Assembly (NCBI RefSeq): GCF_003383615.1
Contig: NZ_QNUL01000013.1
Location: 87,714 to 151,713 of the forward strand
From: Dyadobacter luteus
Lineage (GTDB): Bacteria > Bacteroidota > Bacteroidia > Cytophagales > Spirosomataceae
Direction: 5' to 3'
DNA: 64,000 bases
This document shows, one piece after another, positions 57,012 through 64,000 of this stretch. The notes below the pieces were generated by a model, which searched no databases, was not told the origin of the DNA, and saw only the letters and a list, made by a program, of their open reading frames with translations. Numbering within the stretch: the stretch's first letter is position 1; the number at the start of each line of letters is the position of its first letter. The translations under genes were made by a program, and so were the position numbers.

Positions 57012-57455
57012 TTACAACTGGATTTCTTTTGGTTGCTGTGCGCTGTGCGGATGTTCTGCAGCAGCATAAACAAACAGATTTGTAAATAAACGACGTCCCA
57101 AACGGTTCTTTGGAAGCATACCTCTTACCGCTTTCTCGATTACACGCTCTGGGTGTTTTTCGAGCAACTCACGAGGAGTTTGAAAACGCTGACCTCCAGG
57201 GTATCCTGTGTGACGAACATAAACTTTGTCCGTTAACTTTTTACCTGTCAACTTAATTTTATCGGCGTTGATAATGATCACATTATCACCACAGTCTACA
57301 TGAGGAGTATAACTTGGTTTGTGCTTGCCTCTGATCATTTTAGCAACTTCACTAGCCAAACGGCCAAGAATTGCATCTTTAGCATCGACAACAACCCACT
57401 CCTTGTTTACTGTGTTTTTGTTCGCCGAGATGGTTTTGTAGCTTAACGTATCCAC
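57012..57455 (-). CDS. rplM: 50S ribosomal protein L13
   Basis: 147 residues from GTG 57455 ([21 protein letters not shown]), the start that matches Bacteroidota L13; the frame is open three codons further to a TTG. Core motifs are [27 protein letters not shown] and [13 protein letters not shown]. It is the first gene of the rplM-rpsI operon, behind a leader with two hairpins. Confidence 0.96.
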   Translation of the reverse strand: MDTLSYKTISANKNTVNKEWVVVDAKDAILGRLASEVAKMIRGKHKPSYTPHVDCGDNVIIINADKIKLTGKKLTDKVYVRHTGYPGGQRFQTPRELLEKHPERVIEKAVRGMLPKNRLGRRLFTNLFVYAAAEHPHSAQQPKEIQL

Positions 57456-57494
57456 GATTAACAAAAAAGATTTAATTGATTTTCAATAAATTAC

Positions 57495-57526
57495 ACTGTT
57501 ACAAGACAGTCCCATCGCAAAATGGG
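57495..57526 (-). promoter_or_regulatory. rplM leader with two adjacent hairpins
   Basis: Two adjacent short hairpins lie in the predicted 5' leader: CCCAT / ATGGG (57511-57515, 57522-57526) and ACTGT / ACAGT (57495-57499, 57506-57510). They start at the predicted transcription start and are about 40 bases from the GTG. This suits an autoregulatory ribosomal protein leader; L13 leaders are, as far as I recall, described for Bacteroidia, but I have not been able to compare structures. Confidence 0.5.
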
Positions 57527-57530
57527 AGTG

Positions 57531-57561
57531 CAAATATAGAGTTTAACAAATTGAATTACAA
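57531..57561 (-). promoter_or_regulatory. Promoter of rplM-rpsI
   Basis: On the minus strand TTG (57561-57559), a 20-base spacer and TATATTTG (57538-57531) match the Bacteroidota consensus. The predicted start is near 57524, giving a leader of about 69 bases. Confidence 0.8.
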
Positions 57562-57641
57562 GTATGTTTGTTTTTTTTAAACATTCCATGAAATATGATG
57601 GCTTAATCTGTGCGTGAAACTATGCGATTTCCGGCACTGTA

Positions 57642-58343
57642 CTACCTGAAAAGTTTAAAGGTCAGTGCAGCATATGGCATATTATAACGGGTAGAAAAAC
57701 GTCTCTCGCCACCATCCAGGTAGACGTTCTTACCCTCGATACTTCTTGTGATGTATGCAAGCTGACCAAACTGATAGCCTACTTTAAGAGCTATACCTTT
57801 TGATAACCAAATTCTTCCATATACCTCCGACTGCCCATTGTTGTTATCCAGAAACAATGGCAATGCATTAAAATTCACGGGACTTGTGGAAATAACCTTA
57901 TCGTAATAGGCCCTACCTTCCCCCGGCGCAGCTATCCCTGGATAGTATGCATTTCTCCTGGGTCCCCATGCAAATCCCAATAAATCGACATTTGCGCCAA
58001 TATCCAGTCGCCAGACAGTCACGCTTGCCCCAACCTCCACACTTACTCCGTTTGCTGAAACATTTTTATACTGAAGGGCACTTGCAGACGAGGCACCCGC
58101 TTTTGAAGTCAGATTCACGTCATTACCATAATATCCCCACGCCCTGAACCCCAGACCTGCACGCAGCCACCGCAATTGACCGAGAGGCAAATCTTCGTGA
58201 TAAAGTATGGAAGGAGCCCACGTTTTATCAGAAAAACCGGTGCCAATATCCAAAGTAGCCTGAGCCGTATTGTATTTTTGGGCGAAAAGTGGCTGATTTA
58301 CAATAAAACCAAGTAACAATAGTGTGCGTGCAATGCTTTTCAT
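57642..58343 (-). CDS. Predicted outer membrane beta-barrel protein, unknown function
   Basis: 233 residues with a signal peptide (MKSIARTLLLLGFIVNQPLFA). The rest alternates Gly and aromatic residues (LRAGLGFRAWGYYGND, IALKVGYQFGQLAY) and ends with YAALTFKLFR, ending in Phe-Arg, like small barrel proteins. No family is recognised. It stands alone between rplM and a divergent DUF2520 gene. Confidence 0.7.
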   Translation of the reverse strand: MKSIARTLLLLGFIVNQPLFAQKYNTAQATLDIGTGFSDKTWAPSILYHEDLPLGQLRWLRAGLGFRAWGYYGNDVNLTSKAGASSASALQYKNVSANGVSVEVGASVTVWRLDIGANVDLLGFAWGPRRNAYYPGIAAPGEGRAYYDKVISTSPVNFNALPLFLDNNNGQSEVYGRIWLSKGIALKVGYQFGQLAYITRSIEGKNVYLDGGERRFSTRYNMPYAALTFKLFR

Positions 58344-58492
58344 TTTTATTTATGCTTGATGAAATAGTAAAATTACATTTTTAACATCCTGACGGAATAG
58401 CTATGCGACACGTCACAGGAATAATCCTACTTAATCTTTTATCATTTTTACATTTACCCGAAATACTTGATTGAGGCCAGCTATTTTGTGCA

Positions 58493-58525
58493 TTTGCAAA
58501 CTTTACATAAACAGTGATATATTTC
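58493..58525 (+). promoter_or_regulatory. Promoter of the DUF2520 / phosphatase genes
   Basis: TTTG (58493-58496), a 21-base spacer and TATATTTC (58518-58525) resemble the Bacteroidota consensus with the last G replaced by C. The start would be near 58532, 13 bases before the ATG. The remaining spacer (58344-58492) shows nothing I can name. Confidence 0.55.
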
Positions 58526-58544
58526 AGCTATTGAAAAAAGGTCT

Positions 58545-59348
58545 ATGAAAATCTCTTTTGTTGGTTCAGGAAACGTTGCGTGGCATCTCTCTCAGGCTAT
58601 GGAAGAGGCCGGGCATTGGATTTGTGAAGTGTATAGCCGTAATACCCAAAATGCCAGAAAGTTGGCTGCGGAATTGTATGATGCCAACATACAGCCCGAC
58701 CTGAATTTTGCTGACAGTATTGCGGATGTTATAGTACTCGCCGTATCCGATGATGCCCTGGATCAGGTAATCCAGCAAATTGTGTTTCCGGAAAATGTGA
58801 TTGTAGTTCATACATCGGGAACACGCTCACTCGCAGAATTCCAGAAGTTGATTGAAATTTACAGTGATGTATTCGTTCATACCGGCATCTTCTATCCTTT
58901 ACAAAGTTTCTCTAAAGGCTTTCCCATCGACTACAAAGAGTTACCTCTCTGTGTCGAATCAAAAAATGAACTGATAGAAAACAAGCTGATCAGTCTCGCG
59001 CAAAGCATCAGTGACAATGTAACCCGAATGGACTCACACGAAAGGTTCGTCTTACATGTGTCGGCCGTTTTTGCTAATAATTTCACAAATTATCTCATAG
59101 GTGTATCTCATGACCTCATCTCACGGGAACAGTTGAATTTTGATCTTCTAAAACCGCTCATTCAAACTACAATTGACAAAGCTTTTCACTCTGAAGAACC
59201 CACCGAAGTACAAACGGGTCCGGCCAGAAGAGGTGACTGGGCAACAATTAACAGACATATGGAATATTTGCAGGAAACTAATCCGGAATGGACTGCCATA
59301 TACCGTTTGCTGACGGATAAAATCCGTGAACTATATATCGCAAAATAA
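58545..59348 (+). CDS. DUF2520 / Rossmann-fold NADP-binding protein
   Basis: 267 residues. The N-terminal Rossmann motif MKISFVGSGNVAWHL is followed by VIVLAVSDDALDQVIQQI, as in the F420-dependent oxidoreductase-like NADP-binding fold. The C-terminal helical domain (HVSAVFANNFTNYLIGVSHD, TGPARRGDWATINRHM) is DUF2520. The substrate is unknown. It is followed by a KdsC-like phosphatase after about 60 bases, a common neighbourhood in Bacteroidota. Confidence 0.88.
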   Translation: MKISFVGSGNVAWHLSQAMEEAGHWICEVYSRNTQNARKLAAELYDANIQPDLNFADSIADVIVLAVSDDALDQVIQQIVFPENVIVVHTSGTRSLAEFQKLIEIYSDVFVHTGIFYPLQSFSKGFPIDYKELPLCVESKNELIENKLISLAQSISDNVTRMDSHERFVLHVSAVFANNFTNYLIGVSHDLISREQLNFDLLKPLIQTTIDKAFHSEEPTEVQTGPARRGDWATINRHMEYLQETNPEWTAIYRLLTDKIRELYIAK

Positions 59349-59411
59349 GTCCATCAGTCAACCTAGAAAAAAGTTCGGTTATATTTGCAGCTCTCAAATG
59401 ATCCGGACCAC

Positions 59412-59942
59412 ATGGAATTTTCACTTAAAGAACGCCTTCAACGCATAACCACCTTCATTTTTGATATCGACGGCGTCATGACAGACGGCAGTGTTATTGC
59501 TTTGGAAAGCGGCGAACAGCCTCGTATTTTCAACGTCCGCGACGGATACGGAATCAACCGGGCTATCAAAATGGGATATCGGGTGGCTATACTTTCTGCC
59601 CAAAATCAGGTTGGCGTACGCAAAAGACTGGAATACCTTGGCGTAACAGATATATTCATCGGTACTTCTCCCGATGGCAAACTGCCCATTTTCAGAAAAT
59701 ATCTGCAGGAAGCCAATCTCATAGAGGAAGAAATCGTATTTATGGGAGATGATCTGCCTGATTGGGAAGTAATGCAAACCAATGTATTGGGAGCATGCCC
59801 CGCAGATTCAGCTGAAGAAATTCTGGAAATAGCAGACTATATTTCTCCGAAAAATGGTGGATACGGAGCAGTAAGAGATGTTATTGAGCAAGTAATGAAA
59901 GAACAGGGCAAGTGGATGGCCTGGTTTGAAAAAACTAAATAA
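59412..59942 (+). CDS. KdsC-like HAD phosphatase (3-deoxy-D-manno-octulosonate 8-phosphate phosphatase family)
   Basis: 176 residues from ATG 59412 (MEFSLKERLQRITTFIFDID). The longer frame would start at TTG 59385, which is part of a -7 box TATATTTG (59380-59387), so I reject it. HAD motif I is FDIDGVMTDG, motif III is FMGDDLPDWEVM; motif II is ILSAQ, where KdsC enzymes normally have an SGR-type sequence. The GGYGAVRDVIE end matches KdsC. It probably makes KDO for lipopolysaccharide, but the change in motif II leaves the substrate open. Confidence 0.85.
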   Translation: MEFSLKERLQRITTFIFDIDGVMTDGSVIALESGEQPRIFNVRDGYGINRAIKMGYRVAILSAQNQVGVRKRLEYLGVTDIFIGTSPDGKLPIFRKYLQEANLIEEEIVFMGDDLPDWEVMQTNVLGACPADSAEEILEIADYISPKNGGYGAVRDVIEQVMKEQGKWMAWFEKTK

Positions 59943-59966
59943 GGGAAGAAATCTGAAACAAACTAA

Positions 59967-61082
59967 GTGAAACCAAAGCGCTACTTCCCAAATCTGAATG
60001 GCATTCGTTGTATTGCGGCTCTGTTAGTGGTTTTTCATCACCTGGAACAAGCCAAACACTCCTTTGCTATAGCCAATACTTATGAAGTACCTATTATCCA
60101 ACACGCCGGAAGATTGGGTGTTGGTCTATTCTTCGTGGTTAGCGGTTTTCTTATCACGTATTTATTACTTCAGGAAAGAGGTAATTATGGAAATATAGAT
60201 GCTAAAAAGTTTTACCTCAGAAGAGGTATTCGCATCTGGCCTGTTTATTTTCTCATTATTGGCTTGTCATTTTTCATTTTCCCACATCTGGAATTACTGA
60301 ATTTTCCAGGCACAAGTGAAAAATTGCAAGTTCATGTTCCTGAGCGCCTCGCTTTACTATTACTTGTTTTGCCTAATTATGCATTTGTGCTTTATGATTT
60401 ACCATACTGGTGTGCACAAACGTGGTCTATCGGTGTAGAAGAGCAATTTTATTATCTATGGCCATGGCTGATCAAATATCCTAAAAAACGAATATTCATT
60501 ATTCCATTTTTTATTATTATTTCCGCTTTGATTCTATTCGGAGGAATATGTTTCCTCCAAGCCGAAAAGGAGGTTGAGAATGCGATCATAAACACATTCA
60601 TAGGACAATTCAGGATTCAAACAATGGCACTGGGAGGCATCTGTGCCTGGCTTGTTTACAATGATAAAAACCGGATTCTGCAAATTATTTTCAGGAAAGA
60701 CATACAGGCCGTCATTTATAGCCTTTTGTTGATTCTTTTTTTCTCGGGCATTCATTTTACAGGTTTCTTGGAGGTATACGCGCTCTTCTTCGCTTTTACC
60801 ATATTAAACGTGTCATGCAATCCAAAATCTATCCTCAATCTGGAGAATCGAGTGATGAACCATCTTGGAAAAATTTCCTATGGCCTGTACATCTACCACG
60901 TATTCGTCATAGTCATCATTATTAATATCTTCAGAACATACTTCCCGGAAATCGCGGGCATACAATACCAGATCGTTGTTTACCTGCTCACTCTCATTGT
61001 CTCCGTGGGAGTGGCTTCATTATCGTACACCTATTTTGAAAAACCATTACTGGCTTTCAAAGACAAGCGGTTCGGTCGTTAA
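59967..61082 (+). CDS. Acyltransferase family 3 membrane protein
   Basis: 371 residues, ten or so membrane helices, starting at GTG 59967. The family opening (YFPNLNGIRCIAALLVVFHH) with catalytic His, the FFVVSGFLITYLLLQE segment and RRGIRIWPVYF are all typical of OafA/YrhL-like acyltransferases that O-acetylate surface polysaccharide. The acceptor is unknown. The gene ends 14 bases from the stop of the convergent deacetylase; I see no terminator in the gap. Confidence 0.92.
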   Translation: MKPKRYFPNLNGIRCIAALLVVFHHLEQAKHSFAIANTYEVPIIQHAGRLGVGLFFVVSGFLITYLLLQERGNYGNIDAKKFYLRRGIRIWPVYFLIIGLSFFIFPHLELLNFPGTSEKLQVHVPERLALLLLVLPNYAFVLYDLPYWCAQTWSIGVEEQFYYLWPWLIKYPKKRIFIIPFFIIISALILFGGICFLQAEKEVENAIINTFIGQFRIQTMALGGICAWLVYNDKNRILQIIFRKDIQAVIYSLLLILFFSGIHFTGFLEVYALFFAFTILNVSCNPKSILNLENRVMNHLGKISYGLYIYHVFVIVIIINIFRTYFPEIAGIQYQIVVYLLTLIVSVGVASLSYTYFEKPLLAFKDKRFGR

Positions 61083-61096
61083 TCTATACATGTCAA

Positions 61097-61906
61097 TCAG
61101 GGCTTGCTTTTATCTGTATCAGCAAGTTCTGTCATGGTATAGAATTTCAATTTCTTGCTTTGCGCCTCTTTGAGGATGGTTTCCAGAAAAGATACGTTGA
61201 AGCCATATTCACCGTTTACAGGCGCTGCATACAAAGGTTCATGACCAAACAGCATCAATGCGGTATTCGTCTCTTTTGCTCTTTCAATAGCATCCTTAAT
61301 CTCGTCATCAGTAACTCCGGAATCCTGATCGATCAATAATGCGTCCACTATAGGCTCATGATCAAATTCGTAGTAGATCCAATCCATAACCCTGGGAGCA
61401 AGCGTGTATAGCGGAAAGGCTCTGTAGGTTCTACGTGAAATGGCCACGTCTCTTAAAATCCTGAATCCATGAGCGAGGAGAACAGAATCTACCTGATCAT
61501 TATGATTGCCTCCAGGGTGCGCATAGGAAGTAGGTTTAAATCCAGCCGCAGCCATATAGCTCATTCCCGGACTGAGTTCCGTCTCCACATACTTGTCTGC
61601 ACCGAGCGTAATCAGTTCCGTAGATTTCCCGTGTATCGTTCCATGGAAACCAATCTCATGACCATCCTTTTGCAGCTGTTTTAATTTATCGACTTCATCG
61701 GGTTTCAGGCTGTCCGGACAAGTAACAAAGAAGGTTACTCTGGCATTGTATTTCAGAAACAGTGGTCGAAGTGCATACCATTCATCAATAAAATGATCGT
61801 CAAATGATAGGGCAATTCCTGCCTGTCCGTTGCCCCCTTTTTTCTGTCGACATGCAAATGAAAAACCAATAAGGACAAGAATACAGATATATCGAAAGCG
61901 GAACAT
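61097..61906 (-). CDS. Polysaccharide deacetylase family lipoprotein
   Basis: 269 residues. A lipoprotein signal (ICILVLIGFSFACRQ) is followed by a NodB-like domain with the metal-binding SFDDHF (motif 1) and HGTIHG (motif 2, H-x3-H), and later AHPGGNHND (motif 3-like). The C-terminal LMLFGHEPLY is consistent with the end of the domain. It probably deacetylates or otherwise trims a surface or periplasmic glycan; substrate unknown. Confidence 0.88.
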   Translation of the reverse strand: MFRFRYICILVLIGFSFACRQKKGGNGQAGIALSFDDHFIDEWYALRPLFLKYNARVTFFVTCPDSLKPDEVDKLKQLQKDGHEIGFHGTIHGKSTELITLGADKYVETELSPGMSYMAAAGFKPTSYAHPGGNHNDQVDSVLLAHGFRILRDVAISRRTYRAFPLYTLAPRVMDWIYYEFDHEPIVDALLIDQDSGVTDDEIKDAIERAKETNTALMLFGHEPLYAAPVNGEYGFNVSFLETILKEAQSKKLKFYTMTELADTDKSKP

Positions 61907-62006
61907 AGCAATGGAAGACGACAGTAATTTAACTTACTGCCTAAAAAAGTGATGGTATAGCTAAAATCAGAATGAACTGTTAATTTCGCTAAATTAACGA
62001 GTGATC

Positions 62007-63230
62007 ATGAAAATACTTCATACCGCCGACTGGCATATCGGGAAAAAGCTGGATCAGTACTCCAGACTGGAAGAGCAACGGCTTGTATTGGCTGAAATAT
62101 GTGAGATAGCTGAAAGAGAAAATGTAGACGCTGTAGTCGTTGCTGGTGATTTGTTTGACAATTTCAATCCATCCTCAGAGGCCACAGAATTACTCTATAC
62201 TACCCTTCATCGCTTGTCGGCCAATGGTAGCCGAGCGGTAATTGCTATTGCCGGTAATCACGATTCTCCCGAACGGATACAGGTGCCTGACGCTCTCGCC
62301 AGAGTTTGCGGAATTATTTTTATTGGTTTCCCTAATACCGAAGTCAACAAATTTTGTACACAAGGCAAGGTTGAAGTAAGCAAAACGGATAAAGGCTTCA
62401 TCGAACTCCAACTTCCTGGCTCAGCATTCCCGCTACGGATTATTCATACACCTTACGCCAATGAACAACGCCTGAAGACTTTTCTTGGAATACAGGATAC
62501 TGAAGATGCCCTTCGGGAACACCTCCAAAATCACTGGCAGCAAATTGCGGAGAAGTATATGGATGACAAAGGTTTTAATCTGCTTGTCACACACTTGTAC
62601 GTAATGAAAAAGGGAGATCCGGAGCCCGAAGAAGAACCGGAAGAAGAGCGTCCCATTCTGCATGTAGGCGGAGCGCAGGCTATATACACTGAAAACTTTC
62701 CGAAGCAGGTTCAGTATGTTGCCCTCGGACATTTGCACCGATACCACTCTGTTGATAAAAATCCGCCTGTGGTTTATTCAAGTAGTCCGCTGGCTTATAG
62801 CTTTTCCGAAGCCAATCAGAATAAGCAGGTAGTACTATTGGAAGCAGAAGCAGGTACATTGGTAAGATATACTCCCATTGAACTGAAGCAAGGTAAAAAG
62901 TTGCGCCGAGGCAAATTTGAAAGTGTAGATGAAGCAATCAGCTGGCTGGAGGCACATTCAGAGGATCTGGTTGAGCTAACGATTGTATCCGATAATTATC
63001 TGGAAGCTTCTGACAAAAAACGCCTGACCGAAGCACATTCAGGTTTGATACAGATTATCCCACAAATTCGCCGTATCAACGAAGAAACAGAAGCAGCAAC
63101 CGTTGACCTTTCACTTAGTGTGGAAAAGTTGTTTGGGGAATATTTTAAGAGCAAAAATAAGGGACAAGAGCCCTCTGATGGCCTGATGGATGTATTGAGG
63201 GAAGTTTTGGGGACTGAGGAGGAGGGGTGA
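62007..63230 (+). CDS. sbcD: Exonuclease SbcCD subunit D
   Basis: 407 residues from ATG 62007 (MKILHTADWHIGKKL); GTG 62001 is possible but less likely. Metallophosphoesterase motifs of the Mre11/SbcD family are in order: DWHIG, GDLFDNF, GNHDSPERI, LVTHLY and GHLHRYH. The C-terminal SbcD domain follows. It cleaves DNA ends and hairpins with SbcC. No sbcC follows; the next gene is a broken hydrolase on the other strand. Confidence 0.96.
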   Translation: MKILHTADWHIGKKLDQYSRLEEQRLVLAEICEIAERENVDAVVVAGDLFDNFNPSSEATELLYTTLHRLSANGSRAVIAIAGNHDSPERIQVPDALARVCGIIFIGFPNTEVNKFCTQGKVEVSKTDKGFIELQLPGSAFPLRIIHTPYANEQRLKTFLGIQDTEDALREHLQNHWQQIAEKYMDDKGFNLLVTHLYVMKKGDPEPEEEPEEERPILHVGGAQAIYTENFPKQVQYVALGHLHRYHSVDKNPPVVYSSSPLAYSFSEANQNKQVVLLEAEAGTLVRYTPIELKQGKKLRRGKFESVDEAISWLEAHSEDLVELTIVSDNYLEASDKKRLTEAHSGLIQIIPQIRRINEETEAATVDLSLSVEKLFGEYFKSKNKGQEPSDGLMDVLREVLGTEEEG

Positions 63231-63929
63231 TCACTTTTCCATCCATTTCATCCACTCCGCAGCTACTTTATCTCCCTGATAGATTTTTCCCACAACACCA
63301 CCCGACGAATTCTTCTTAAGCTCAAAAAACTGGTGATCATATCGAGGATAAGCTTTCAGGGTAAGATTTCTTTTCCCTGCTATGGTAAATTCTACTGGAA
63401 GCATATCCATATGATTACTGATTTCTCTATCTTCCGTTCCATATGCAACGTATAGCGGAATATTGATTTTCAACAAATTATCCAAATTCCGGATTGAGAA
63501 AGAATACTAGGCACGATAAGAATCTCCGAATGATTTTTCCACTGATTCCGGGTTTTCACATATATCTTCCCACAACTTATACATATCCACTATTTCATTC
63601 TGAACTTCTTCTTCCGATCTGATTCCTCTTTTCGATTCCTGCCGCAAGTTGTAAATGATATTTTCAAATCGCCTTTCCGTGTTCCCTGAAAACAAAATTG
63701 CATGAGTGATATGCTTGTTCTTGTTGGCAATTAAATCCGCTCCTACTGTAAAACCTTCTGAACCACCGCAAAAAACGACCTTACTTGTATCTACCCAGGA
63801 TTGTTTTACCAGATAGTTAATTACCTGATCACATTGCTGTACATACTTTTCTCTGTAATTATTTTCTGTGTACTTCTTAGTTATGAATAAGCCAGAATCA
63901 TCACCATTCCGCATTGCTTTGTTATACTA
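63231..63929 (-). pseudogene. Broken alpha/beta hydrolase gene
   Basis: Two frames of one protein are separated by an in-frame TAG at 63509-63507. Upstream part (135 residues, 63914-63510) holds the nucleophile elbow FCGGSEGF. The downstream part continues in the same frame (YSFSIRNLDNLLKINIPLYV) and holds the acid (GTEDRE) and the catalytic His (YDHQFFE). The stop sits where I would expect a Trp (SYRA-stop-YSFS), a single base change TGG to TAG. A second in-frame TAG at about 63929 cuts the N-terminus (YNKAMRNGDDSG continues the family-like sequence). The rest to 64000 shows no open frame I can assign. Confidence 0.8.
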
Positions 63930-64000
63930 ATTACAATTTAAATGGACGTATTCTTAATATATGGAAAACAGGTAAGTGAAATTACGTTGTCAACTGATGA

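Overview
The window is a chromosomal segment of a Bacteroidota bacterium, most likely a member of the Cytophagales close to Dyadobacter or Spirosoma (an inference from protein style and gene order, not from any search). Support comes from several upstream elements of the Bacteroidota type (TTTG or TTG, a spacer of about 19 bases, then TAnnTTTG), almost no Shine-Dalgarno sequences, a full alternative complex III / cytochrome c oxidase operon, and the order secE-nusG-rplK-rplA-rplJ-rplL-rpoB-rpoC. Nearly everything is housekeeping and nearly everything lies on the minus strand. I see no prophage, transposase, CRISPR array or defence island.

Layout. 1-14.2 kb, minus strand: tRNA-Tyr, tRNA-Gly, tRNA-Thr and tuf, then tRNA-Trp, secE, nusG, four ribosomal protein genes, rpoB, rpoC and the start of a DUF3467 gene. 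14.3-16.8 kb: an ECF sigma factor, an anti-sigma-like membrane protein and an outer membrane protein. 17.0-20.4 kb: murI facing a GH106-like glycoside hydrolase. 20.5-37.1 kb, minus strand: one uninterrupted 16-gene respiratory operon running from actA to actF, cox2, cox1, ctaA, ctaB, two subunit III genes, subunit IV, a SCO1 homologue, DUF420 and a small CxxC membrane protein. 37.4-41.8 kb: tRNA-Cys, rpsA, an HNH nuclease, smpB and accD. 42.0-51.3 kb: an FMN reductase facing the second half of the division and cell wall cluster (murD-ftsW-murG-murC-ftsQ-ftsA-ftsZ). 51.4-54.4 kb: an operon of a sigma-70 factor, a 60-residue protein, a MscS-like channel, a DUF3078 protein and MscL. 54.6-57.5 kb: tsf, rpsB, rpsI and rplM. 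57.6-64 kb: an outer membrane protein, a DUF2520 protein, a KdsC-like phosphatase, an acyltransferase, a polysaccharide deacetylase, sbcD and a broken alpha/beta hydrolase gene.

How the parts work together. The 5' third is the core of translation elongation and transcription. The 16.6-kb respiratory operon encodes a quinol:cytochrome c oxidoreductase, an aa3/caa3-type oxidase and the heme A and copper assembly factors for that oxidase. The wall and division genes provide lipid II precursor synthesis and the Z-ring core. The two sigma-factor loci both look devoted to the cell envelope.

The least explained signals are in noncoding DNA: an array of ten TGTCA/TGAC units at 10-bp steps, arranged as a palindrome upstream of rpsB; a perfect 15-bp hairpin starting just after the cox1 stop codon and inside the ctaA reading frame; a damaged tandem copy of tRNA-Thr with a 39-base, 74% GC segment in its T loop; and a structured leader behind an attenuator-like hairpin before rpoB. 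Several start codons were moved in from the longest open frame because the upstream TTG or GTG is implausible or is part of a promoter box; each case is stated in its entry.
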